Positions 45,335 through 55,314 are shown, counted from the stretch's first letter. The stretch is DNA of 64,000 nt from Euryodendron excelsum (GCA_033060915.1 CM065378.1:52499501-52563500); one strand, 5' to 3'. Made by a program: numbers and translations. The notes: generated by a model from the sequence alone, not told the origin.

Positions 45335-47593
45335 ATGGCCAACCCTGAGCACGTGAGTTCGAATTCGGAGAAGATGGACTCAACTAGGCACGAAGTAGTT
45401 GGTCATGAGGTCGGAGATGAGGCCTCCGTTAGTGGTTCTAGGGGATCGGTACAAGTTCTTGAGTCGGGCCAAGCAGAGGCCGCCGACTCTGGTGCTATTG
45501 AGGGGGGAGAGTCGGGAGAGTCGGAAGAGGATGATCCTGGGTACGAGGCCGTTGGGGTGTCCTCCGTTCTTACCAAGGAGAAGGTCGGGGCTTTGCGGGC
45601 TGCATATCAGATCCCATGGGGTTTGAAGCTCAGGATCCCAAAAAAGGACGACTGGGCCTTTTCGACCAGGGAGGGCGAGATCACGGTGTATGAGGGCGCG
45701 TTGGCCGGTGACCTTCGAATGCCCTTTCCCCAGTCTGTCCGGAGGATCCTACAGTGGCTTCATTTGTCTCCAGGGCAGATACAGCCGAATGGATGGAGGA
45801 TCCTGCTTGGCTGTTCTATCCTCTGGCAGATCGTCCATAAAAGGGACATCACGCCAGAGGAATTCTTGTTTTGCTACTGGCCAGCGGAAAGGGGCGCGGG
45901 CTAGTGGTATTTCTCGGGTAGGTCGAAGGAGTATAACCTGATTGATGAGCTCCCTTCCTTGGTTAAGAACTGGAAGGACCAGTTCTTTTTCGTCAGTGGA
46001 GACGGATGGGAGTTTCAACCCTGGGAGACCGACTTCTCTGCTCGGGTCCCCAGGCAATGGGGTTACCCGAGCAAGAAGGGTACGTTCTTTCTCTACCGAA
46101 CTCGGTTTCATTTCCTTTTCTTTTCAAGTGTCAGTTTCCTGACCTAGGTTGCCTTGGGTGTCAGGTCGGGCAAAGCCCAGAGTATCTAAGGAGGTGAGGG
46201 CTGCCATAAGGAAGGTTCAGCAACACGAGGTCCATAGTCACAAAGACTTGGTCACCGCCGAGAGCTTGTCGAACTACTTGCTAGGTCCCGAGCCTACCAG
46301 AGAAGCCTTAGCTGTTGAACGTGAGAGGAGTGAGTGTTTAGTCATTTGTAGAGCTTCTCAATGCCGCCTAACTAACATCCATTCTGCTTGCAGTTGGTGC
46401 GGTCGTCGTTGACAGCTCAGCCGTTGCCGCCACCTCCCAGACTGTTACTCCAGCGCAAGATCAGACGGTCGGCGAGATGAGCTTCAACGTTGCTTTTCTA
46501 CGGAAGCGAAAGGTTGGAGGGTCTGAGCCCAAGCTGAAACGGTTAAAGGACGCCGAGGCAGAGCCAACCAGGAAGGTAGTGGCTCCGGCAAGAGTGCCCG
46601 AGGGGAGAACGACCGAATTGCCTCGCGTTCAGCCGTCGTCTCCGCAGACCGAGAGAAGGCGGAGTACGGTCGCTACTGCCGAGGAACAAGCTCGGGCTGA
46701 GGCCACCCCCTCGTCCAGGAACGTGTTTGAGAGCCCGGAGGAAGCGTGGGCGAGGGCTGCCGTTGCCATGAAGGAAGTCGACCTCCATAGGGTCGACAAG
46801 CACAACAACAATCGCCTGGTGAAGGACACGAACCATGACCTCCTTAGGGTATGCGCCTTCTACTTGGTCCTCTTTCCTGTTCTCTTGTTCGATCCTGACA
46901 TATGGTCTTTGCCAGTCTGTCGCCAAGAACATCAAGATGGGCCATCGCCTAGCGGGCCTGGAAAAGGCGTTCAATCATGAGAAGAGTGCGTGCGCCTCCC
47001 TCATAGCTGAACTGAACGGGCTAAAAGGAGAGATCACTGCGGCTCGTGCCATGAAAGACGAGATCGCCGTTGTTCACGTTGAGAGGGACTCGGCAGTGTC
47101 GGCCAAGGACGAATACAAGAAGCTTGACGCCACCACTAGCAAGCTTGTACTGGGTCTCTTGGGCGAGCAGACCAAACGGCAGGAGCTGAAGAAGGAGAAG
47201 AAGGCCCTGAAGGAGGAGCTCTTGAATGCGAAGAGTAAGGCAGTGGAAGAGTTCCAACAGGGGGACGACTTCCAGGCATTGTTAGTGCCAACCTTCCTTC
47301 AGGGGTTCGAGCATGCTAGGGGTCAGGCTTCAAGGAAGTTCCTTGGTCTGGACTTCTCCAATCTTGAGCCTTTTGAAGAGGCTCCCCCAAGCACCGCGGG
47401 GGCCGTGACAGACGTTTCTGCTCCTGCTCCTGAGATGGGCCCCGAGCTTCAAACCGATGCCGAGGGAGGGCCTCGTACTGGGTCTGAGTCTGCTGCTGGG
47501 GACGTCCAGAAGGATCCTCAGCCTTCCACAGAGCGAGTTCAGCAGGACACCGGGGAGAATGGAGGGGTTACTGAGGAGCCAGCTCGGACTTGA
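45335..47593 (+). pseudogene. Spliced antisense gene of element F, one stop
   Basis: Four exons join in phase: 45335-46079, 46165-46320, 46394-46848 and 46916-47593, total 2034 nt or 677 residues plus stop. All introns (85, 73 and 67 nt) are GT-AG and keep frame at phases 1, 1 and 0. The start has a strong context (CACCATGGCC). Exon 1 carries the plant 'putative gypsy type transposon' domain, recalled from WGLKLRIPKKDDW, FPQSVRRILQWLHLSPGQ and ITPEEFLFCYWP. Exons 2-3 are basic and polar (MSFNVAFLRKRKVGG). Exon 4 is a coiled coil (EQTKRQELKKEKKALKEELL) with a Pro/Glu-rich tail. An in-frame TAG at 45902-45904, before WYFSGR, is probably TGG to TAG, so this copy would be cut at residue 189. Known in Tat elements as an extra ORF; its function is not established. 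Confidence 0.8.
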
Positions 47594-47684
47594 GTTGCCT
47601 CTTCATTTGTAAAACTTTTTTTTTTTTTTTTGTACTCCTCTTTTCGTTAATGAAATAGCTTCTTCTTTATATTTCTTGTGTCTG
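47594..47684 (+). terminator. Likely 3' end of the antisense gene
   Basis: After the stop come a poly-T tract (about 47617-47631), TTAATGAAATAG and the GT-rich TTGTGTCTGCTATGTTTGTT, a plausible plant near/far-upstream polyadenylation arrangement. No canonical AATAAA is seen, so the assignment is weak. Confidence 0.35.
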
Positions 47685-47759
47685 CTATGTTTGTTGAATG
47701 CTTGCATGTATTAACGAGGTCCTGACCAGCAATGATAGCTGAAAAGGTTCAATAAATGG

Positions 47760-48223
47760 ATCTGCTCGGCGCTTGACCGGAGCAGATTCTGTGTAACTGG
47801 CAATCAAGGCCCTGGCTCTGCTCGGTGCTTGACCGAGCAGATTCTCTGCCATTGCCACTAAAGGCCCTTTGGCTCTGCTAGGTCCTTGGCCGAGCAGATT
47901 CTTTCTGTGCCATTGCCACTGAAGGCCCTCTGGCTCTGCTCGGCGCTTGGCCGAGCAGATTCTCTGTGCCATTGCCACTGAAGGCCCTCTAGCTCTGCTC
48001 GGCGCTTGGCTGAGCAGATTCTTTCTATGCCATTGCCACTGAAGGCCCTCTGGCTCTGCTCGGCGCTGGGCCGAGCAGATTCTTTCTGTGCCATTGCCAC
48101 TGAAGGCCCTCTGGCTCTGCTTGGCGCTGGGCCGAGCAGATTCTCGGTCCTTGGCCGAGCAGGTTCTTTCTGTGCCATTGCCACTGAAGGCCCTCTGGCT
48201 CTGCTTAGCGCTTGGCCGAGCAG
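47760..48223. repeat. Palindromic minisatellite, about eight units
   Basis: Units of 52-61 bp repeat, each with an inverted repeat TCTGCTCGGC / GCCGAGCAGA around a 5-nt loop (GCTTG), then TTCTTTCTGTGCCATTGCCA and CTGAAGGCCCTCTGGC. The array lies between the converging 3' ends of gag-pol (48333, minus) and the antisense gene (47593, plus). The minus strand is open through the whole array (47685-48278), which reflects the repeat length and not a real gene. Variable tandem arrays in this position are known for Tat-lineage elements. Confidence 0.9.
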
Positions 48224-48332
48224 GTTCAATGTTGGTTCCGCGCAAGTAGATAATTTCTAGGTCGGTACACGTAGACAATTTGCTGAACAGTTGCTTTTAT
48301 TGATATTCTTGAGGGTTACAAGTGAGAGCCTT

Positions 48333-49550
48333 TCAAGGGTAGTATTTCCTTAGGTGTTCGGCATGCCACGGGTGTGGAAGCTCCTTGCCCTCTGAGTTCT
48401 TCAGTCTATACGTCCCCTTCCTTGTACTGCTGATCACCTGGTAGGGTCCTTCCCAATTGGGTCCGAGTTTGCCTTCTCTGGGGTCCTTGGTAGACTGATT
48501 GACTCTCTTCAATACAAGGTCCCCGGTCGCGAAGTCTTTCGTTTGAACTCTGGAGTTGTGGTACTGGCGCATCTTTTGCTGGTAGGACGCCACCCTCATG
48601 GCCGTCTACAGCCTTCTCTCCTCCAATAAGTCCAAGTCCACATTCATGGCTTCGCCGTTAGTTGCGGGGTCGAACTGCATTGTTCTGGGGCTGGGGAGTC
48701 CTATCTCTACTGGAATCACGGCCTCCGTTCCGAAGGTGAGCGAGAACGGCGTCTGACTAGTGGACACTCTCTCTGTCGTTCTGTAGGCCCAAAGAATGTT
48801 GTGGAGCTCTTCTGCCCACATGCCTTTGGCCTTTTCCAGCTTCATCTTGAGGATCGTCAAAAGGGATCTGTTGGTGACTTCGACCTGGCCGTTTGCCTGA
48901 GGGTGTTCGGGGGACGAAGCATGGTGACTTATCCCTAGGTCGGTGCACAATTTGTTGAATTGTCTGCCTTCGAACTGCTTCCCATTGTCCGTGACGACGA
49001 CCTTGGGGATACCGAACCTGCACACCATGTTCTGCCACAAGAACTTCTTCATTTTCTACTCGGTAATTGTCGGTAGGGCTTCTGCCTCCGCCCACTTCGT
49101 GAAGTAATCGATCGCCACCACTGCAAATTTTGTTTGTCCTTTGCCAAGCGGCAACGGGCCCACAATGTCGATTCCCTACTGGGCAAAGGGCCAAGGAGTT
49201 TGGATTGGAGTCAGCTCTTGAGAAGGCAGTCTTGGGATGTTGGCGAACCGTTGGCATTTGTCACATTTCTTGACGAATTCTTGGGCGTCTCTCTCCATAA
49301 TGGGTCAATAATAGGCCGTTCGCAATATCTTCTTGGCAAGGGACTGACCCCCAGAGTGGTTCCCGCAGACACCCTCATGAACTTCCCGCATTATGTAGTC
49401 TGCTTCTTCCTCACTGGCGCAACGAAGCAGTGGCAAGGTGTGCCCTTTCTTGTATAGTATCCCGCCTTGTATGAGGTACTTACTCGACCGGTATTGAATC
49501 CGCCTCGCCTCATTCCGGTCCTCCGGCAGGGTTCCCTTCTCCAAAATAAT
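48333..49550 (-). pseudogene. Element F integrase, broken by stops
   Basis: The reading continues gag-pol after a frameshift near 49550. Zinc region: HEGVCGNHSGGQSLAKK, then CDKCQRFA. Core: first Asp in GIDIVGPLPLGKGQTKF, second in VVTDNGKQFEG, the Glu region in HPQANGQVEVTNRSL. C-terminal part: KLGPNWEGPYQVISSTRKG and a normal stop at 48333-48335. In-frame stops interrupt near 49303 (Y-stop-PIM), 49176 (FAQ-stop-GID), 49060 (TE-stop-KMKK) and 48606; the first three fit loss of a Trp codon by G-to-A change. Integrase would insert the element's cDNA; this copy cannot make it in full. Confidence 0.9.
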
Positions 49551-50013
49551 TTCCGATCTGGGTCATCCACGAAGACTCGGGCACAATCTGGTCGACTTTC
49601 GGGCTCTGGATGCTCGGCGAATCAAGAATCTCAATCGGAACGCTGGGATTAGACTCATTGGACGAGGCTATTCTGGCCAGTCGGTCGGCCTCTTCATTCT
49701 CCAATCTCGGGACGCGTTCTAAGAATATTTTTGCAAATCTCCTGGCTAGGCTCTTCGCCACTTGATAGTATTGTTTCATGTTGTCTTCTCTTGCTTCGTA
49801 CTCCCCTTGAACCTGTTCTACTACGAGCTGAGAGTCGCTTCGGACTATTATTTGTTCTGCCCCCATTCACCGAGCCATTCTGAGACTGGCAAGGAGTGCT
49901 TCGTATTAGGCGACGTTGTTGGTGGCGGGGAACTTGAAGCGGAGGGCATACTCCATCTTGTGGCCGTCCGGGGTGACGAGGACGACACCGGCGCCACCGG
50001 AAGCTTAAGTGGA
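49510..50013 (-). pseudogene. Element F second (archaeal-type) RNase H
   Basis: After the normal RNase H the frame reads VDG, then ASGGAGVVLVTPDGHKMEYA, NNVA-stop-YEALLASLRMA, IIVRSDSQLVVEQVQGEYEA and ENEEADRLARIASS. The spaced acidic residues (Asp in VDG, Glu in YEALL, Asp in SDSQ, Asp in EADRLA) form the catalytic set of an archaeal/plant-type RNase H. Dual RNase H is a Tat-lineage feature. Stops lie near 50014, 50006, 49910 and 49867, and a frameshift near 49550 leads into the integrase. Confidence 0.85.
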
Positions 50014-51336
50014 CTAACCGTCAACGTTCAGGACCCAATTGCTATCTGGCAGATCGGCGTCGGTGGTGGGAGGGGGTGGGTTAGTGAACTCTGCAATGAA
50101 ATTCGCAGCCACCTGTCCCTTGATTGCCAGTCGGGGTCGATAGTGGATGTCGAACTGGCTAAGTTCTACGGACCATTTCACTAATCGCCCTGACGTCTCG
50201 GGCTTGTGCAGTATGTTCTTTAGTGGCTGGTCATTGAATACGACAATCGTGTGGGCTTGGAAGTAAGGCCACAAGCGCCAAGCGGCGGTTATCAGCGCGA
50301 GGGCCAAGAGTTCCATCTCCGGATACCGTTCTTCTGCCCCTCGCAAGGCACGACTGCTGTAGTAGACTGGCTTTTGGATCCCTCCGTCTTCTCGGACAAG
50401 AGCTGAGCTCACTGCTGTTGCCGATATGGCCAAATAGAGAAACAACTCCTCCCCCGAGACGGTTCGGCTGAGCAGCAGGACTGAGCTCAGGTATTGTTTG
50501 AGTTGACCAAAGGCTACTTCACACTCCGCGGTCCATTCGAACGCCTTGCGTAGGATCTTGAAGAATGGCAGACACTTGTTAGTGGATCGAGAGATGAACC
50601 TGTTTAGGGGAGCGACACGCCCAGCCAGCCTCTGAACATCTTTTGTCATTTTGGGCGCCTGCATGTTGATGATGGCTTGAATCTTCTCCGGATTGGCCTC
50701 AATCCCCCTTTGTGACACCATGAAGCCCGGGAATTTGCCCGAGGCGACACCGAAGGCACACTTGGTGGGGTTGAGTTTCATCCGGTACTTGCGGAGCGTC
50801 TGGAACGTCTCTTCGAGGTCCCGCAGGTGGTCGGTGGCCTGCTTGCTCTTCACCAACATGTCATCCACGTAGACCTCCACATTACGGCCAATCTGCGATT
50901 TAAACATGAGGTTGACTAACCGCTGGTAAGTAGCCCCTGCATTCTTCAACCCGAACGGCATGACGTTGTAGCAATAGAGTCCTCGGTCCGTAATGAAGGC
51001 CGTGTGCTCTCGGTCATGCTCCGCCATCCGAATCTGGTTATATCCTAAAAAATCATCCATAAAGGTTAGCATTTCATACCCCGCAGTGGAGTCGACGAGG
51101 AGGTCGATGGTTGGTAGTGGGAAACTATCCTTGGGACACGCTTTGTTCAGGTCGGTGAAATCAACACACATCCGCCACTTCCTATTGGACTTCTTTACCA
51201 TGACAACGTTAGAGAGCCAAGTGGGGTAGTGCGCTTCCCTGATGAACTTTGCCTGCATCAGCTTTTCCACTTCCTCAGCAACTGCATCGTTCCTGTCCGG
51301 GGCAAAATTCCTTCGCTTCTACTTCACCGGCCTGGC
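50014..51336 (-). pseudogene. Element F reverse transcriptase and RNase H
   Basis: RT motifs in order: [20 protein letters not shown], the catalytic Asp region [29 protein letters not shown] and [10 protein letters not shown] with both Asp intact. The connection and RNase H follow: [12 protein letters not shown], then [19 protein letters not shown] and [18 protein letters not shown]. The 418-codon frame 51270-50014 is open. It is cut off from gag-protease by two TAG codons near 51337 and 51319, both likely CAG to TAG. RT and RNase H copy the element RNA into DNA. Confidence 0.92.
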
Positions 51337-53724
51337 CTAGGGGTCGATGTTTAAGTAGTGAGCCGCTACCCGGGTGTAAATCCCGGGCATGTCTTCGTGA
51401 GACCAGGCAAATATGTCAACATTGTTTCTCAGGAACTCGCGCAGTTGTTGCTTCAATTCCTCGGGCGCGGCGGCCCCTATCCTCACCGTTCTGTTCTGCT
51501 GTGGTTGCCCGACCAGAACATCTTCCAGATCTTCTGCTGGCTCTCCCCTTCTGACTTCCTCCTCATCTCTCAGCTCGAGCTCTTCGATGATCAAGGCCTC
51601 CCGGTTGGGTTCTCCTTTGAGGGAGGCCATGTAGCACTCCCGTGCCTCCTTCTGGTCGCCCCTTGCACACCCGACCCCATTGTCGGTCGGGAACTTGATT
51701 CGGAGATGATACGTGGAAGCGACCACCTTAAACTGGTTCAGGGCCGTTCGGCCAATGATGGCGTTGTACGCGGAAGGGCAATCCACGACCAGAAAGTGCA
51801 CCATTTTCGTCGTCCGGTGTGGCGCTTCTCCAAGGGTGATTGGTAAAGTGATGGATCCGAGAGGGACCACCCAATCTCCGGTGAAGCCTACTAAAGGGCA
51901 GTTGACTGGCTTTAACTTCTCTTGGCCGATCTTCATCTTCCCAAAGGCATCCCGAAACAAGATGTCCGCCGAGCTTCCGCTGTCGACCAGGATTCTCCAA
52001 GTTTTGAAGTTGGAGATCACCGTCGAGACGACTAAAGGGTCATCATGTGGTTGGTGCAGCTCAGCGGCCTCTTCCTCCGTAAACGTAATTACCGGACCTT
52101 CGGTTTTCGTCTTCTTGCTAGCCGCCCCGACTAGCATCACTTCTGCTTTAGTTCGGATATTCCGAGCTTGCTTCTTCCTTGCCGAAGAGGATTCCCCTCC
52201 CCCAGCGAATCCCCCAGCGATAACCCTGATCTCTCCAATAGGCTGGGGAGTTATCTCGGTTCTTGCCGGGCTGCGTCGTTCCGCCCGTGCTCGGTCTCGA
52301 CCGGCCACATATCGGCTAAGCCTTCCCCGTTTTACTAGATCTTCTATCTGCCGCTTCAGGTCGATGCAGTCCTTCATGTCGTGACCATGATCACGGTGGA
52401 ACCGACAGTACCGCCTCTTGTTCCTCATATCTGAAGGCATCTTCAAGGGCTCCGGCCATTTCAGGTCCGGGTCGTCCTGGATCTCCATCAAAACATCCTT
52501 CAGCTTCGTCGTGAGGGGGGTGAATGTCTGATCGAGGCCGCGGTAGTATTCGCGCCTCTCTTTCCCCCGGTTTCTTGATCGATTACGAGTTTGGCTCGTC
52601 TTGGCCTCCCTCTCGTCGTTCGAGGTGCCGTTCGGCCTTTTCTTCTCCGAGCGCGAGGTGCCCCCTTCATCGTTATCTCGCCTCGCACTCAGGGCATCCT
52701 CCGCATTCATGTGTTTCTGAGCACGGAGCATCAACTCTGCCATATCCTTGGGTGGTCTCTTCGACAGGGAAAAGAGGAGTTTCCCACTTCTCAGGCCGCT
52801 CATGAACGCCGTGACAGCCACCTTTTCGTCGACATCATCCACGGCCAGAGTCTCTTGGTTGAATCTTCGTACATATTCTCGCAGCGTTTCCTCCTTCTTT
52901 TGCCTCACAGTCAACAAGTAGGCCGCCGGTCTCCTCTGCCTCTGAGCCCTAATGTAGTGGCTCACAAAGAGTTTGTTGAGTTCTTTGAAGGTGGTGACCG
53001 ACGCTGGCTTTATCTTATTAAACCAAGTTCGCGCCGAGCCCTTCAATGTGATGGGGAATGCTCTGCACATGATCTCGTCCAGCACCGCTTGGAGGTGCAT
53101 GAGTGCTCTGAATGTCTCCAGGTGGTCCACTGAGTCCTTGGAACCGTCAAACGCGTCCAATGTCGGCATTTTAAACTTTGGGGGGAGTGGAAACTCCATT
53201 ACCTTCTGCGTGAACGGGGAGGCCGTCCGGCCAATGAGGGCGTCGACGGTGTTTGGGGCCTTTGCCTCCACCGCTGCTAACATTCCTGCCATCTGAGCTT
53301 GCATGGCCTTCAGTTGCTCGTCCCAAGCATGGGAGCTCTTCGGTTTGTCGCCTACCATCTCTGTCCTCGATGGGATTGCGTGGCTCGTTTGTGGTTCGTC
53401 GATGTTAGGCTCGCGACAAAGTAGAGGGTCCTCAACTCGCCCTCCATTGCCATTTTCGCCACCGGCGAGGAGGACAGACGGATCCTTGTCGACCTCTTGC
53501 TCTTGTTGTTCTTCGGCCAGAGGGCTTGGCTGCGGTGGAATTTCTGGTGGAGGAGGAGGAGGGTGGTTTCGTTGAAGTAACTCCGCATTCTGATTGACCA
53601 GCTGCTGCATGCGAGCCATCATATCAGCCACTGTCTTCTCCAAAGCGGCTATCTTTTCTACACTAGAATTGGCCATCGAAGTTCCTTCAGGGAGGGTGCT
53701 AATCCCAGACCTGGTTAAGACCAT
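51337..53724 (-). CDS. Element F gag-protease, 795 residues, open
   Basis: The frame is intact from ATG at 53724 to a TAG at 51337-51339. The N terminus has a short coiled coil (VEKIAALEKTVADMMARMQQ) and a proline run. The gag core is around residues 170-330 (MPTLDAFDGSKDSVDHLETF, GSARTWFNKIKPASV, REYVRRFNQETLAVDD). A knuckle-like CRFHRDHGHDMKDC follows. The aspartic protease signature is LVDSGSSADILF, with AYNAIIGRTALNQF downstream. Gag assembles the particle; protease processes the polyprotein. The terminal stop is probably a mutation, because sense codons and the RT follow in frame. Start choice: first ATG after the primer site, 23 nt from it. Confidence 0.92.
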   Translation of the reverse strand: MVLTRSGISTLPEGTSMANSSVEKIAALEKTVADMMARMQQLVNQNAELLQRNHPPPPPPEIPPQPSPLAEEQQEQEVDKDPSVLLAGGENGNGGRVEDPLLCREPNIDEPQTSHAIPSRTEMVGDKPKSSHAWDEQLKAMQAQMAGMLAAVEAKAPNTVDALIGRTASPFTQKVMEFPLPPKFKMPTLDAFDGSKDSVDHLETFRALMHLQAVLDEIMCRAFPITLKGSARTWFNKIKPASVTTFKELNKLFVSHYIRAQRQRRPAAYLLTVRQKKEETLREYVRRFNQETLAVDDVDEKVAVTAFMSGLRSGKLLFSLSKRPPKDMAELMLRAQKHMNAEDALSARRDNDEGGTSRSEKKRPNGTSNDEREAKTSQTRNRSRNRGKERREYYRGLDQTFTPLTTKLKDVLMEIQDDPDLKWPEPLKMPSDMRNKRRYCRFHRDHGHDMKDCIDLKRQIEDLVKRGRLSRYVAGRDRARAERRSPARTEITPQPIGEIRVIAGGFAGGGESSSARKKQARNIRTKAEVMLVGAASKKTKTEGPVITFTEEEAAELHQPHDDPLVVSTVISNFKTWRILVDSGSSADILFRDAFGKMKIGQEKLKPVNCPLVGFTGDWVVPLGSITLPITLGEAPHRTTKMVHFLVVDCPSAYNAIIGRTALNQFKVVASTYHLRIKFPTDNGVGCARGDQKEARECYMASLKGEPNREALIIEELELRDEEEVRRGEPAEDLEDVLVGQPQQNRTVRIGAAAPEELKQQLREFLRNNVDIFAWSHEDMPGIYTRVAAHYLNIDP

Positions 53725-53746
53725 GAAATGTCACGAGAGAAATCGT

Positions 53747-53764
53747 TTCCCATAGACGGCGCCA
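53747..53764 (-). promoter_or_regulatory. Primer-binding site of element F
   Basis: The minus strand reads TGGCGCCGTCTATGGGAA, two bases after the 5' LTR end. This TGGCGCCGTC form is usual in Tat-group elements. Confidence 0.85.
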
Positions 53765-53766
53765 GC

Positions 53767-54352
53767 TGATGATGCAGCAATCTCGTATTGGCTTGCCCCC
53801 AGGTCCGGGACGAACTGTTCCTTGGTCGGCTGGTGATCTCTTGCACTCAAACCCACCGGTGCGGTGGGAGCCAATGGCTCTCCGGTGTTTCAGTTAGATT
53901 TCAGGAGGTTTGAATGTTGGAGAGAAAAACCATATTCCGGGTTGTTGTGTATCACGTACCTGCCCTAGGGGGCCAATCTTTCCCTTGTATGTTTGCATGG
54001 TGGGAGTAGGTGGTCCTCCCACATGGTTGCTTCTAGTTGGAAGACCAGAATGGTGTCAGAGCATTTGAGAGCGCCATCTCCACACTCCAGGGTGGCGTGT
54101 GTCGGAACGGTGTCAGGGGCGTGGCGATTGTTGCAGGTACACGCCATATCCACGTCCCTGACGTAAGCCTGGAGGCTGGGTGTCAGAAATGGGCCCCCAC
54201 GGACGCTGTCAGGGGCTGACCCGATCAGAGGGCCGTTATGGGCATCCCCTCGGATCGGTAGGTTCGAGGGCGAGCGAAATGGGTACCTGGTCGGGAGACG
54301 ACCAGGCGGCGTGTGGAGGGCTTCCGGTTCGATTTGGGAATCCTCGTCACTA
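53767..54352 (-). repeat. 5' LTR of element F
   Basis: Same length as the 3' LTR (586 bp). Its outer end is CACTA where the other LTR has CACCA, a C-to-T change of the terminal CA. Confidence 0.93.
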
Positions 54353-54357
54353 GCTAC

Positions 54358-54799
54358 CAAAAAGCATGATAAGAAAGAGTTCAAAAGCTCAACAGTTTTT
54401 GCTTACTATATGAGTTGGAATGCTTTACAATTGAGACTTTCCACATCAGTTCTCTTGGCTCCAGCAGTCCAATCTTTCGAAATTATAACATAGCTAAGAA
54501 ATTAACTAATTAACTATCTTAATAGTCAGATAATTAATAAGACAAGGTAACAACATCTAACAGCTCCGCATAAGACAAGGTAACAATATCTAACAGCTCC
54601 GCATAAACAGAAAGGCTAATTCAGGATGATGCACTCCACCCAAATAGATTTTAACTCAAAAAGCACAACCCCAACATATCAACATGGAGTCAATCTTGCA
54701 ATCCCAAAATTGCAGCCAAATATGGAATACAGTATAGACCATTGTTCCATGGGACAATAACCTCCAACTAAATTAGTAGAGTTTCTTTTTAGACGCAAG
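54358..54799. other. Probable host intron with one exon, right of F
   Basis: The stretch continues the host DNA interrupted by element F. It contains the candidate exon 54407-54493 and a 32-bp direct repeat (AAGACAAGGTAACAA at 54539 and 54572). Confidence 0.4.
54407..54493 (-). CDS. Candidate 87-nt host exon
   Basis: On the minus strand an acceptor AATTTCTTAG and a donor CATATAGTAAGC bracket 28 full codons reading YVIISKDWTAGAKRTDVESL and on to NCKAFQLI. It looks like protein, with canonical splice sites. The protein is not recognised. Same strand as the candidates at 56080, 56733 and 57112, so one gene is possible, but the phase does not connect directly to 56080-56236. Confidence 0.35.
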
Positions 54800-55306
54800 C
54801 TAAGAAGCACGGACACTCTGTTTAGGGTGTTGTATCCGTGTCCGACACATGTGGGACGCACATATACCTCGGACACACTAGGACACATGTCGAACACACT
54901 AATTGGCGTATCTAATATTTTTATTAACAATATTTTTAGTGGAGACTTCTCGAACACATTGAGTACACGCGTGTCCATTAATTGGACATGTTTTGGGACA
55001 TTGAAGAGTCAAAATATTATTGTTAAAAGTATTAAATGGAGTCTAATTTATAAATTTCAAAACTTTAAAACACAGTAACATAAAACACCTAAATCCAATT
55101 CTTCAAATCCTTAAATTTTTAGTTATTTGTATTATAATTGCAAATTTATTTAGTTGTTTTCATTTTGTTTTTGGTAATTTATGAATTTTACATTCATATA
55201 CATAAAAAATAAAAATACACAAATAATTTTTTTATCGTGTCCTTGCTGTATCCGTATTCTCATTTTTTAAAATACCATGTCCCATGTCCGTATTCGTGCT
55301 TCCTAG
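54800..55306. mobile_element. 507-bp non-autonomous relative of hAT E
   Basis: The left end reads CTAAGAAGCACGGACAC and the reverse complement of the right end reads CTAGGAAGCACGAATACGG, close to the ends of E at 23216 and 30705. The GTGTCC-rich ends and a TTTTAAAA-rich inner part match E's termini as well. Flanking octamers GACGCAAG (54792-54799) and CAAGCAAG (55307-55314) agree at six of eight bases. No coding sequence is present. Confidence 0.65.
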
Positions 55307-55314
55307 CAAGCAAG

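Larger units (their letters stand above)
44097..54352 (-). mobile_element. Ty3/gypsy Tat-type element F, 10.3 kb
   Basis: The element has two 586-bp LTRs, exact 5-bp TSD GCTAC (44092-44096 and 54353-54357), a primer site, a polypurine tract, a gag-pol on the minus strand, an antisense gene on the plus strand and a palindromic minisatellite between them. A second, archaeal-type RNase H after the usual one, and an antisense ORF near the 3' LTR, are established hallmarks of the Tat lineage. By eye the LTRs differ at about 33 positions (near 5.6 percent), about 29 of them transitions, with no indel. It is the best-preserved element in the window but carries about ten stops in pol. Confidence 0.93.

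Noticed and set aside
47760..48223. CRISPR-like array of palindromic repeats
   Set aside because: There are no unique spacers; whole units repeat. The context is a plant retrotransposon with no cas genes.
47685..48278. 197-codon minus-strand ORF with repeated SAKRRAEPEGLQW-like units
   Set aside because: It lies wholly in the palindromic minisatellite, has no start context, and is a by-product of repeat length. No retrotransposon protein is expected there.
51249..53575. Many plus-strand ORFs up to 223 codons opposite gag-pol
   Set aside because: They are shadows of the GC-rich gag-protease and RT reading frame on the minus strand; none has a recognisable motif.
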